Below, one piece after another: positions 8,448 through 15,228 of a stretch of DNA of 61,664 nt. The notes under the pieces were generated by a model that worked only from the letters and a program-made list of their open reading frames with translations, had not been told where the DNA came from and did not search any database. Source of the DNA: Pseudomonadota bacterium (GTDB lineage Bacteria > Pseudomonadota > Alphaproteobacteria > Rhizobiales > Devosiaceae); contig JAEYXQ010000051.1 in the NCBI GenBank assembly GCA_023431205.1, positions 1 to 61,664 on the forward strand. The letters run 5' to 3'. Both the position numbers and the translations under genes were made by a program. Every line of letters begins with the position of its first letter. The first letter of the stretch is position 1.

Positions 8448-9158
8448 TTAGGCGACGAGTTCGCCGCGGAGCCGGGCCCAGGCTTCGGCCACCGGCGCGA
8501 AGGCCTCGCGGTGGTGGCGGCAGGGGCCGTGCTGGGTGAGGGCGGTCAGGTGCTGCGGGGTCGAATAGCCCTTGTGGCCGGCAAAGCCGAAATGGGGGGC
8601 ATCGCAATCCATGATGCGGCACATGCGGTCGCGCGTGACCTTGGCAACGATGGAGGCCGCGGCAATGGAGACGCTGAGCCCGTCGCCGCCGATCACGGCG
8701 ATGCCGTCGCAGGGCAGGCCCATGGGAACGTCGCGGCCGTCGACCAGCACGCGGTCCGGCAGCACCGGCAGCGACGAGGCAGCGCGCGCCATGGCCCAGA
8801 GGGTCGCACCGCGAATGTTGCGCTCGAGGATGATCGAGGGCGGCGCGACCACCACGGCGACACCAAGGGCGGTGGCCATGACGCGGTCGAACAGCGTTTC
8901 GCGGGTTTCCTCGTCGAGGCGCTTGGAATCGTCGAGCCCGTCGGGAATGCTGGCCGGATCGAGCACGACGGCGGAGACCACCACCGGGCCGGCGAGCGGG
9001 CCGCGGCCGGCTTCGTCGACGCCGGCGACCAGCCGCGCCCCGCGGGCCATCAGCTCGCGCTCGCGGCTGAAGTCGGGTTCGGTCTGGACGGGCGAATCGA
9101 TCAGCATGGTGTCGAGCATCGGCACCGGCGCCGCCAAGTCAATCGGCCTGCCGGTCAC
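8448..9158 (-). CDS. rnhB: Ribonuclease HII
   Basis: 236 residues. RNase HII cleaves the RNA strand of RNA-DNA hybrids and single embedded ribonucleotides. The signature VAGVDEAGRGPLAGPVV carries the first two acidic catalytic residues (DEAGRG at 48-53). LVDGRD, SIVAKVTRD and the later conserved GYSTPQHL segment also fit. The N-terminal ~40 residues extend beyond the core, so an internal ATG (Met14 or Met18) is possible. The first ATG overlaps the stop of the upstream DUF4180 gene as ATGA, which favours it and implies translational coupling. Confidence 0.95.
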   Translation of the reverse strand: MTGRPIDLAAPVPMLDTMLIDSPVQTEPDFSRERELMARGARLVAGVDEAGRGPLAGPVVVSAVVLDPASIPDGLDDSKRLDEETRETLFDRVMATALGVAVVVAPPSIILERNIRGATLWAMARAASSLPVLPDRVLVDGRDVPMGLPCDGIAVIGGDGLSVSIAAASIVAKVTRDRMCRIMDCDAPHFGFAGHKGYSTPQHLTALTQHGPCRHHREAFAPVAEAWARLRGELVA

Positions 9159-9508
9159 AGCCGCGCCAGCATCGCCTCGCGGGTCGGCACGAACAGGTGG
9201 TGGCCCCGGCGGTTGGTCTCGTAGACGAAATCGTGCAGCGACCGGCTGGCTGCGACCTCGGCGGCGATATCTCCGAGGACCACGAGACGGCGCTGGTACT
9301 GCTCCACCTTCTGGAACACCTCGCCGGCAAGACCGCCCCGGAGTTCAAAAAAGACCGGGTCGATGCGGCTGACCGGCAGCACCACGATGTCGGCATCGGC
9401 GCCGAAGGCCTCCCCGAGGAGGTCGTTGACAGGGAGGTCGGTGCCTAGGCGCGGTCCCTCCGGTTCGAGCTCGAGCAGGGTCATGCCGTTGTGATTGCTG
9501 ATTGCCAC
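9155..9508 (-). CDS. DUF4180 domain protein
   Basis: 117 residues. A GTG start at 9508 is chosen because AGGAGG (9519-9514) lies 5 bases before it; an in-frame ATG follows at 9484. The core matches DUF4180: DADIVVLPVSRIDPVFFELR, GLAGEVFQKVEQY, RLVVLGDIAA, LHDFVYETNRR. The family has no firmly assigned reaction; I know it as a small stand-alone domain sometimes linked with regulators. Its last codons overlap the rnhB start by 4 bases, so the two are co-translated. Whether it works with RNase HII is unknown. Confidence 0.8.
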   Translation of the reverse strand: MAISNHNGMTLLELEPEGPRLGTDLPVNDLLGEAFGADADIVVLPVSRIDPVFFELRGGLAGEVFQKVEQYQRRLVVLGDIAAEVAASRSLHDFVYETNRRGHHLFVPTREAMLARL

Positions 9509-9580
9509 TCCCACCTCCTGTTCAGCGCCGGGGCGGCTGCTATAGTCGAGGCCGCCGGGGGGCGCCAGCGGAGGTTTTGA

Positions 9581-10171
9581 TTGCCACGAACTATTGTCGC
9601 CCTGTTGCTCGCCGCCAACCTTGCCGGTGCGGCCAGCGCCGAGCCGTTTGCGCATTCCTCGGGTGAGTGGCGCGAATATCATCGCGACTGGCTGGCCTCG
9701 TGCCCGGACAGGATCATCGAGGATGCGGCCGACTATTACGGCTATTCCTGCTTCGCCTCGACAGGTAGCGCCGAGCTGAACAGTGCTGGCCTCCCCGCCT
9801 ACAAGCTGACGCTGATCCGCAACCGGCTGGATGGCGCGCTGGACGTGGCGGTCACGGTGGCCGCCGACGGCGTGACGGTGGATGAAAGCCGGGAACTGGT
9901 GCTGAGTTTTGGGGGAGAAGCGCCGCTGCAGCTCGACTTCAGCGGCGACCTCGAGACGCGGTTCAACACCGTGAACCAGTATTTCATCAGCGATCCGCAG
10001 ACGCGCGAGCGCCTGCTCGGGCTGATGAAGGACCGCAATGCGGTGACGCTGAGCGTGCCGGTGAGCGGCGGCGGCACCCGTGAGGTCCGCCTGTCTCTGC
10101 GCGGCGTAATGGCCTCGCTCGACTTCATGTCGACCTATGCGCGGCGGGTGGCGCAGTACCAAGGCGATTGA
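9581..10171 (+). CDS. Secreted protein of unknown function
   Basis: 196 residues from a TTG at 9581, with a GGAGG-type ribosome site about 6 bases upstream. A signal peptide is clear: PRTIVALLLAANLAGAASA then EPFAHS. The mature part has two cysteines (LASCPDR and GYSCFAS) and alternating hydrophobic strands, as in a small beta-rich periplasmic protein. The layout is loosely like the IalB family, but I do not see enough to assign it. It is divergent from the DUF4180 gene with about 70 bp between them, and a HAD hydrolase follows 54 bp downstream. Confidence 0.7.
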   Translation: MPRTIVALLLAANLAGAASAEPFAHSSGEWREYHRDWLASCPDRIIEDAADYYGYSCFASTGSAELNSAGLPAYKLTLIRNRLDGALDVAVTVAADGVTVDESRELVLSFGGEAPLQLDFSGDLETRFNTVNQYFISDPQTRERLLGLMKDRNAVTLSVPVSGGGTREVRLSLRGVMASLDFMSTYARRVAQYQGD

Positions 10172-10225
10172 CGACAGCGGCTGCCAGGGGGTTTATCCGG
10201 CAAACTTTGCTGACGGACCAGATAC

Positions 10226-10900
10226 ATGCCCCTCAAGCCCGGCGCCGCGCTGCTGTTCGACATCGACGGCACGCTGGTGGATAGCGACCCGCTGCATCTC
10301 AAGGCCTTCAACGACGCCTTTGCGCCCTATGGGCACCGGTTCGACAAGGAGCGGTTCGCGCGGGAGCTGCAGGGCAAGGCCAATGTGCATATCGGCGCGA
10401 ACCTGTTCCCCGGCGAGACCCCCGAGCGGCAGATGGAAATCCTCGATGGCAAGGAGGCGGCGTTCCGCGAGCTGGCAGCGCAGGGCATCGAGCCGGTGCA
10501 CGGGTTGTTCGCGCTGCTCGACTGGGCCGAGGCGAAGGGCCTGCCCAAGGTCGCGGTGACCAATGCCCCGCGGCCGAATGCCGAGCTGCTGCTCGACAGC
10601 ATCGGGGTGCGGGCGCGGTTCGAGCACCTGGTGATCGGGGCCGAACTGGAGCACGGCAAGCCGCATCCGCTGCCATATCTCGAGGGGCTGCGGTTGTTGG
10701 GGGCGGACCCGGTGAACAGCGTGGCGTTCGAGGATTCACGGACGGGAATCGCCTCGGCCAAGGCCGCGGGAATTGCGACGGTGGGGATTGCAACGGGGCT
10801 GGATGAGGCGGCGCTGGTGGAGGCCGGCGCGGTGATTGCCGCGGCAGGGTATGACGACAAGCGGGTGCTGCGCTTCGTGCGCGAGCGGGTGATGGGGTAG
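10226..10900 (+). CDS. HAD-superfamily hydrolase (phosphoglycolate phosphatase-like)
   Basis: 224 residues. HAD motif I DIDGTLVDSD (nucleophile Asp12, acid Asp14) is followed by a helical cap, motif II VAVTNAPRP, motif III lysine in HGKPHPLPY, and motif IV VAFEDSRTGIASAKAAG. This is the subfamily IA, beta-phosphoglucomutase / phosphoglycolate phosphatase group. The exact sugar or glycolate phosphate cannot be named from sequence. It is convergent with the radical SAM gene; the gap carries a composite hairpin repeat. Confidence 0.88.
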   Translation: MPLKPGAALLFDIDGTLVDSDPLHLKAFNDAFAPYGHRFDKERFARELQGKANVHIGANLFPGETPERQMEILDGKEAAFRELAAQGIEPVHGLFALLDWAEAKGLPKVAVTNAPRPNAELLLDSIGVRARFEHLVIGAELEHGKPHPLPYLEGLRLLGADPVNSVAFEDSRTGIASAKAAGIATVGIATGLDEAALVEAGAVIAAAGYDDKRVLRFVRERVMG

Positions 10901-10942
10901 GGGGCGGTGGCTATCCGACGGTACTCGTAGAGCCGTCGTAGA

Positions 10943-11020
10943 CCTCATGGTGAGCTTGTCGAACCAGGAGGTCGGACCACTGTGCCCGCGACCTCGTCCT
11001 TCGACAGGCTCAGGATGAGG
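10943..11020. repeat. Composite Y/Z hairpin repeat, copy 2
   Basis: Y unit in reverse at 10943-10971 (CCTCATGGT ... ACCAGGAGG) and Z unit forward at 10992-11020 (CCTCGTCCT ... AGGATGAGG). The order is the outward-facing form, opposite to copies 1 and 3. It sits between two convergent genes. Confidence 0.8.
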
Positions 11021-11088
11021 TCTATAAGAGGGCGGAGCCGCCCTCAGGATAAGGTCCATGAGAGGGCGGAGCCGCGGGGGCGGGGCCG

Positions 11089-12237
11089 CTAGAACAGGCT
11101 CATCTGCCGGTCTTCGAGCTTGGGCGGCACGAAGAGGTCGGTGCGGAGCGGCGGCATGCGTTCGGTGAAGCCGTAGCGCTCGCGGGCTTTTTCGAAGCGC
11201 TGGCGGAGGAGGGTCGCGTAGGGGCCCTCGCCGGTCATGCGCACGCCCCAGCGAGCGTCGTAGTCCCTGCCGTTGCGGGTGTCGCGCACGAGGGAAAGGA
11301 CGTGGCGGACGCGGTCGGGAAAGTGGCGCAGAAGCCACTCGCGGAACACGTCGCGCACTTCACCGGGCAGGCGGAGGAGGATCATCGAGGCACTGATCGC
11401 CCCCTGGGCGCGAGCGGCATCGAGGATGCGCTCGAGTTCCATGTCGTTGATCGCCGGAATCATCGGCGAGGCGAGGACGGCGGTGGGCACGCCCGCCTCG
11501 CTGAGCAGGCGCAGGGCTTCCAGTCGCCGGGCGGGCGAGGAGGCGCGCGGCTCCATCTTGCGGCTGAGCTTGTGGTCCATCGAGGTGATCGACAGACCGA
11601 CCTTGACGAGCCCGAGCTTGGCGAGTTCGGTGAGGATGTCGAGGTCACGGATCACCAGCGCCGACTTGGTGGTGATCATCACCGGGTGACGGGTTTCCAG
11701 CATCACTTCGAGGATGCCGCGGGTCAGCCGGTGCTTGCGCTCGGCCGGCTGGTAGGGGTCGGTATTGGTGCCCATGGCGATGGCGCGCACCTTGTAGTTG
11801 CGGGCGCCGAGCTCGGCCCGCAGGGCTTCGACCGCATTGGTCTTTACATAGATGTCGCGCTCGAACTCGAGGCCGGCGGAGTGGCCGACAAAGGCGTGGG
11901 TGGGCCGGGCAAAGCAGTAGGAGCAGCCGTGCTCGCAGCCGCGATAGGCGTTGATCGATCGCTCGAAGTTCACGTCCGGGCTGTCATTGGCGGTGATGAT
12001 GGTCTTGGCGCGCTCGGCGTGCTCGACGGTTTCGAACACCGGCAACGGCTCGACCGTCGACCAGCCATCGTCGAAGCTCTCGCGGGTCTGCTTCTCGAAC
12101 CGGCCGGTCCGGTTGGACTGGGCGCCACGGCCGCGGATGCGGTCGGGCGAGAGGAGCTCGCGCCGCGCCAGGTCGGCGTCGCGGCTGCGGCTCAGCCGCT
12201 CGAGGGCTTCGAAGGAGGGTGCCTGATAAAGCGCCAT
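11089..12237 (-). CDS. PA0069-family radical SAM protein with C-terminal clamp-like motif
   Basis: 382 residues from ATG 12237; GGAG lies 7 bases upstream. The radical SAM cluster motif is RGCEHGCSYC (Cys101, 105, 108; C-x3-C-x2-C), followed by a full TIM-type domain (KTNAVEAL, MGTNTDPYQP, MITTKSALVIRDLD, VGLSITSMD, SPMIPAIND). The family is related to spore photoproduct lyase and its reaction is not established as far as I know. The protein ends DRQMSLF, which fits the bacterial sliding-clamp docking consensus QL[SD]LF. A LexA-type box lies 58 bp upstream. Together these suggest a DNA-damage-induced, clamp-associated repair enzyme; that role is inference. Confidence 0.88.
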   Translation of the reverse strand: MALYQAPSFEALERLSRSRDADLARRELLSPDRIRGRGAQSNRTGRFEKQTRESFDDGWSTVEPLPVFETVEHAERAKTIITANDSPDVNFERSINAYRGCEHGCSYCFARPTHAFVGHSAGLEFERDIYVKTNAVEALRAELGARNYKVRAIAMGTNTDPYQPAERKHRLTRGILEVMLETRHPVMITTKSALVIRDLDILTELAKLGLVKVGLSITSMDHKLSRKMEPRASSPARRLEALRLLSEAGVPTAVLASPMIPAINDMELERILDAARAQGAISASMILLRLPGEVRDVFREWLLRHFPDRVRHVLSLVRDTRNGRDYDARWGVRMTGEGPYATLLRQRFEKARERYGFTERMPPLRTDLFVPPKLEDRQMSLF

Positions 12238-12271
12238 GGTGGTTCTCCGCGCGGGTCGACTCGACCCCCGT

Positions 12272-12309
12272 GTTCTCAACATAGCACTTGATGAGAACAA
12301 AACAAGAAC
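12272..12309 (-). promoter_or_regulatory. LexA-type SOS box and promoter of the radical SAM gene
   Basis: GAAC-AAAACAA-GAAC at 12295-12309 reads GTTC-N7-GTTC on the minus strand, the direct-repeat LexA box known from alphaproteobacteria. Minus-strand TTGTTT and TATGTT, 16 bases apart, could be the -35 and -10, so the box would cover the promoter. GTTCTCA (12272-12278) and TGAGAAC (12292-12298) also form an inverted pair. Confidence 0.65.
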
Positions 12310-12477
12310 CAGCGCAGCGGAACAGCCAAAGGAGCACTGCTTGCCTGGCACAAAGATGGGAAGAACCCGTCCGGGTTTGAAGGGGCGGTCATGCGAAAAT
12401 GCAGCCCTGCCGTGCAGATTTTCAGGTGGACGCAAAACGGGCGCGGGCGTACTCCTCGCCTCCCTTGCGGCGGGGGC
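12310..12477. other. Intergenic region between divergent promoters
   Basis: About 170 bp between the radical SAM promoter and the transporter operators. It has one short palindrome (AACCCG-TC-CGGGTT at 12364-12377) and no frame with coding character that I would accept. Confidence 0.5.
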
Positions 12478-12545
12478 TATAACTTAAGTTACGTCTTTAG
12501 CATTGACCACTCCGGTGGTCTGCAGTTAGTTAAGTGCCGACTTAA
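12478..12545 (+). promoter_or_regulatory. Palindrome cluster upstream of DHA2 exporter
   Basis: Three palindromes in 65 bp: AACTTAAGTT (12481-12490), GACCAC-TCCG-GTGGTC (12505-12520) and TTAAGT-GCCG-ACTTAA (12530-12545). A TATAAC hexamer overlaps the first and a TTGACC hexamer enters the second. Such sites suit a dimeric repressor of the TetR or MarR kind, as is common for drug exporters, but no regulator gene is adjacent. Confidence 0.55.
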
Positions 12546-12652
12546 GAGACTCTGCTGACAGGCGGTGACATCGCCCCCCTGGCACATCGTCGGTCGAAAT
12601 CGACGCATGCCGCTCGTCGCAACGGCAACGCTGAAACAGAATCGAGGACACC

Positions 12653-14137
12653 ATGAGTATCGACGCTACGATCGACTCCGTACCGCTCGACCCCGCACGG
12701 GAGCCAGACGTTGCCGCGCGCAACCGGCTGGTGATCGCCCTGCTGCTCGTCTCCACCTTCGTGGTGTTTCTCAACGAAACCATCATGAGCGTGGCCATCC
12801 CCCACCTGATGGGGGACCTCGGCGTGACCGCCAGCGCGGCGCAGTGGCTGACCACGGCGTTCCTCCTGACCATGGCGGTGGTGATCCCGATCACCGGTTT
12901 CCTGCTGCAGCGCCTCAACACGCGGCCGATCTTCCTGATCGCCATGTCGACCTTTGCCATTGGCACGTCGCTCTGCGCCATGGCGCCGGGACTGGAGCTG
13001 CTGGTGCTCGGGCGGGTGGTGCAGGCGGTGGGCACGGCGATCATGATGCCGTTGCTGATGACCACGGTGATGACGCTGGTGCCGCCCGAAGCGCGCGGCA
13101 AGACCATGGGCAACATCTCGATCGTGATGTCGGTGGCTCCGGCCATCGGCCCCACCATCGGCGGGTTCATCCTGGCCAATCTCGAATGGCGCTGGATGTT
13201 CATCCTGGTGCTGCCGATTGCCATCGGGGCGTTGCTGCTCGGTGCCCGCAAGATCCAGAACGTGACCACGCCGCGCTATGCACCGCTCGACATCGTCTCG
13301 GTGATCCTGTCGGCGCTGGCCTTCGGCGGGCTGATCTATGGCCTGTCGAGCTTCGGCGAGGGCTTTGCCCATGCCGGCGAGCCGAGCGTGATTCCGCTCT
13401 GGGCGCCGGTCGCCGTTGGTATCCTCGCCATGGTCACGTTCGTCTGGCGGCAGCTCGGGCTGCAGCAGGAGAACAAGGCGCTGCTCGACCTCCGTGTGTT
13501 CCAGTCGCGCAACTACACGGTGTCGGTCAGCATGATGCTGGTGGCGATGATGGCGTTGTTCGGCACGGTGATCCTGCTGCCGATCTACACCCAGAACGTG
13601 GTGGGGCTCGACACGCTGCAGACCGGTCTGCTGCTGTTGCCGGGCGGCCTCGTCATGGGCCTGCTCGGGCCGGTGGTGGGTCGCCTGTTCGACCGCGTTG
13701 GCCCGACGGTGCTGGCGGTGCCGGGAGCGATCATGGTGTCGGCCGTGCTGTGGGCGCTGACCACCGTTGGGCAGGAGACCTCGGTGTGGGCGCTGCTGGC
13801 CGGTCACGTGGTGCTGAGCATCGGCCTGGCGCTGATCTTCACGCCGGTGTTCACCTCGTCCATGGGCTCGGTGCGCAAGGAGCTCTACTCCCACGCCTCA
13901 GCCGTGCTGGGCTCGGTCCAGCAGCTGGCCGGCGCGGCAGGGATTGCCCTGTTCATTGCGGCGATGACCATCCAGACCGCGGCGCTTGCAGCCTCCGGAC
14001 TGGGCCAGGTTGAAGCGCTGGAAGGCGGCATCCGGCTCGCCTTCACCATCGGCGCGGTGATCTCGCTGTTTGCGGTGGTGGCGGCCTTCTTCATCCGCCG
14101 GCCCACCGAGGGTGGCGGCCATCACGGCGGCCACTGA
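12653..14137 (+). CDS. DHA2-family MFS multidrug exporter (EmrB/QacA type)
   Basis: 494 residues with about 14 transmembrane segments, the DHA2 layout. Conserved signatures: NETIMSVAIPHLMGDL after TM1, LGRVVQAVGTAIMMPL in TM4 and APAIGPTIGGFIL in TM5 (the antiporter motif C region). It should expel hydrophobic drugs or dyes in exchange for protons. The C-terminus is His/Gly-rich (GGGHHGGH). AGGACACC precedes ATG 12653. It is a single-gene unit, closed by a strong terminator at 14156-14185 and headed by a cluster of palindromes. No EmrA-like adaptor lies beside it. Confidence 0.92.
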   Translation: MSIDATIDSVPLDPAREPDVAARNRLVIALLLVSTFVVFLNETIMSVAIPHLMGDLGVTASAAQWLTTAFLLTMAVVIPITGFLLQRLNTRPIFLIAMSTFAIGTSLCAMAPGLELLVLGRVVQAVGTAIMMPLLMTTVMTLVPPEARGKTMGNISIVMSVAPAIGPTIGGFILANLEWRWMFILVLPIAIGALLLGARKIQNVTTPRYAPLDIVSVILSALAFGGLIYGLSSFGEGFAHAGEPSVIPLWAPVAVGILAMVTFVWRQLGLQQENKALLDLRVFQSRNYTVSVSMMLVAMMALFGTVILLPIYTQNVVGLDTLQTGLLLLPGGLVMGLLGPVVGRLFDRVGPTVLAVPGAIMVSAVLWALTTVGQETSVWALLAGHVVLSIGLALIFTPVFTSSMGSVRKELYSHASAVLGSVQQLAGAAGIALFIAAMTIQTAALAASGLGQVEALEGGIRLAFTIGAVISLFAVVAAFFIRRPTEGGGHHGGH

Positions 14138-14155
14138 GCCAGACCCTTAAAAGCA

Positions 14156-14185
14156 GAAAGGCGCCGGTTTCCCGGCGCCTTTTTT
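14156..14185 (+). terminator. Rho-independent terminator after DHA2 exporter
   Basis: Stem GGCGCCGG (14160-14167) / CCGGCGCC (14172-14179), loop TTTC, preceded by AAA and followed by six T (14180-14185). Confidence 0.92.
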
Positions 14186-14302
14186 GTTGGTCGGGCAAGG
14201 AGGAGTGCCGTCCCACTTACATATGTGGAGCACAACCGGCTTGCTTCAAGAGGCCGGTGCCGGCGTAGGGTCGCCGCTCGAAGCATGCGAGGAGCGGGCG
14301 CA

Positions 14303-14695
14303 ATGACGGATCCGGTTTTCTACCACGGGACCAAGGCGGAGCTGAAACCGGGCGACCTGCTGGTGCCCGGCTACAAGGCCAATATCGGCGATCATCAGGC
14401 AGCCTGGATCTATTTCAGCGCCACGCTGGAGGCCGCGGTGTGGGGCGTCGAACTGGCGCTCGGAGAGGGCCGCGGGCACATCTACATCGTCGAGCCGACG
14501 GGCGAGTGGGTGGACGATCCCAACCTGACCGACAAGAAGTTCCCCGGCAATCCGACCAGATCCTACCGCTCGCAGCAGCCGCTGCGGATCGTCTCGGAAC
14601 TGGTGGACTGGGAGGGCCATCCGCCCGAACAACTGGCGGCGATGCGCGCCAGCGTCGAGCGGCTGATGCGCGAGGGCGCCGAGGTGATCAACTAG
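14303..14695 (+). CDS. arr: Rifamycin ADP-ribosyltransferase Arr
   Basis: 130 residues from ATG 14303; GAGGAG lies 8 bases upstream. Arr enzymes inactivate rifampicin by ADP-ribosylating it with NAD. The sequence follows the family closely: FYHGTKAELKPGDLLVPGY at the start, ATLEAAVWGVELALGEGRG in the middle, and DDPNLTDKKFPGNPTRSYRS at 71-90, which includes the conserved acidic stretch of the active site. Length and motifs are intact, so it is probably functional. No integron, transposon or plasmid feature surrounds it, so it looks like a resident chromosomal gene. Its TAG stop shares CTAG with the convergent moaB. Confidence 0.92.
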   Translation: MTDPVFYHGTKAELKPGDLLVPGYKANIGDHQAAWIYFSATLEAAVWGVELALGEGRGHIYIVEPTGEWVDDPNLTDKKFPGNPTRSYRSQQPLRIVSELVDWEGHPPEQLAAMRASVERLMREGAEVIN

Positions 14696-15228
14696 CGTTC
14701 GGCGAGCCGCGGCATCAGCTCGACGAAATTGCACGGCTTGTGCCGGTGGTCGAGCTGGTGGGTAAGGATGCCTTCCCAGGCGTCGCGGCAGGCGCCGCGG
14801 GAGCCTGGGAGGCAGAACACGAAGGTGGTGCCGATCAGCCCGGCCGTGGCGCGCGACTGCAGCGACGAGGTGCCGACGGTGGTCGCGGAATACTGGTGGA
14901 ACAGCACCGAAAAGCCGTCCATGCGCTTGTCGAACAGCGGCTCCACCGCTTCGGGCGTCACGTCGCGGCCGGAAAAGCCGGTCCCGCCGGTGGTGAGGAC
15001 CACGTCGACGGCGGGGTCGGCGACCAGGGTCTGCACCGCCTGGCGGATCAGCTGGATGTCGTCGCGGATCACCTGGCGGCTGTGGCAGGTGTGACCGTCC
15101 CCCTCAAGCAGCGACTTGAGCAGGGCCCCGCCGGTGTCGGTCTCGAGCGTGCGGGTGTCGGAGACGGCGAGGACGGCGATGGAGAGCGGCTTGAAGCTGC
15201 GGTCCTCAAACCGGTCGGTCTTGAACAT
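14692..15228 (-). CDS. moaB: Molybdenum cofactor biosynthesis protein MoaB
   Basis: 178 residues. MoaB/MogA-fold protein acting on molybdopterin, adenylylating it or taking part in Mo insertion. Motifs: VSDTRTLETDTGG near the N-terminus, VVLTTGGTGFSGRDVTPEA at about 77-95, and LPGSRGACRDAWEG towards the C-terminus. It is convergent with arr (shared CTAG). Its start lies inside the 3' end of the MFS gene, overlapping it by 23 bp, so the two are likely cotranscribed. No other moa/moe genes are nearby. Confidence 0.93.
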   Translation of the reverse strand: MFKTDRFEDRSFKPLSIAVLAVSDTRTLETDTGGALLKSLLEGDGHTCHSRQVIRDDIQLIRQAVQTLVADPAVDVVLTTGGTGFSGRDVTPEAVEPLFDKRMDGFSVLFHQYSATTVGTSSLQSRATAGLIGTTFVFCLPGSRGACRDAWEGILTHQLDHRHKPCNFVELMPRLAER

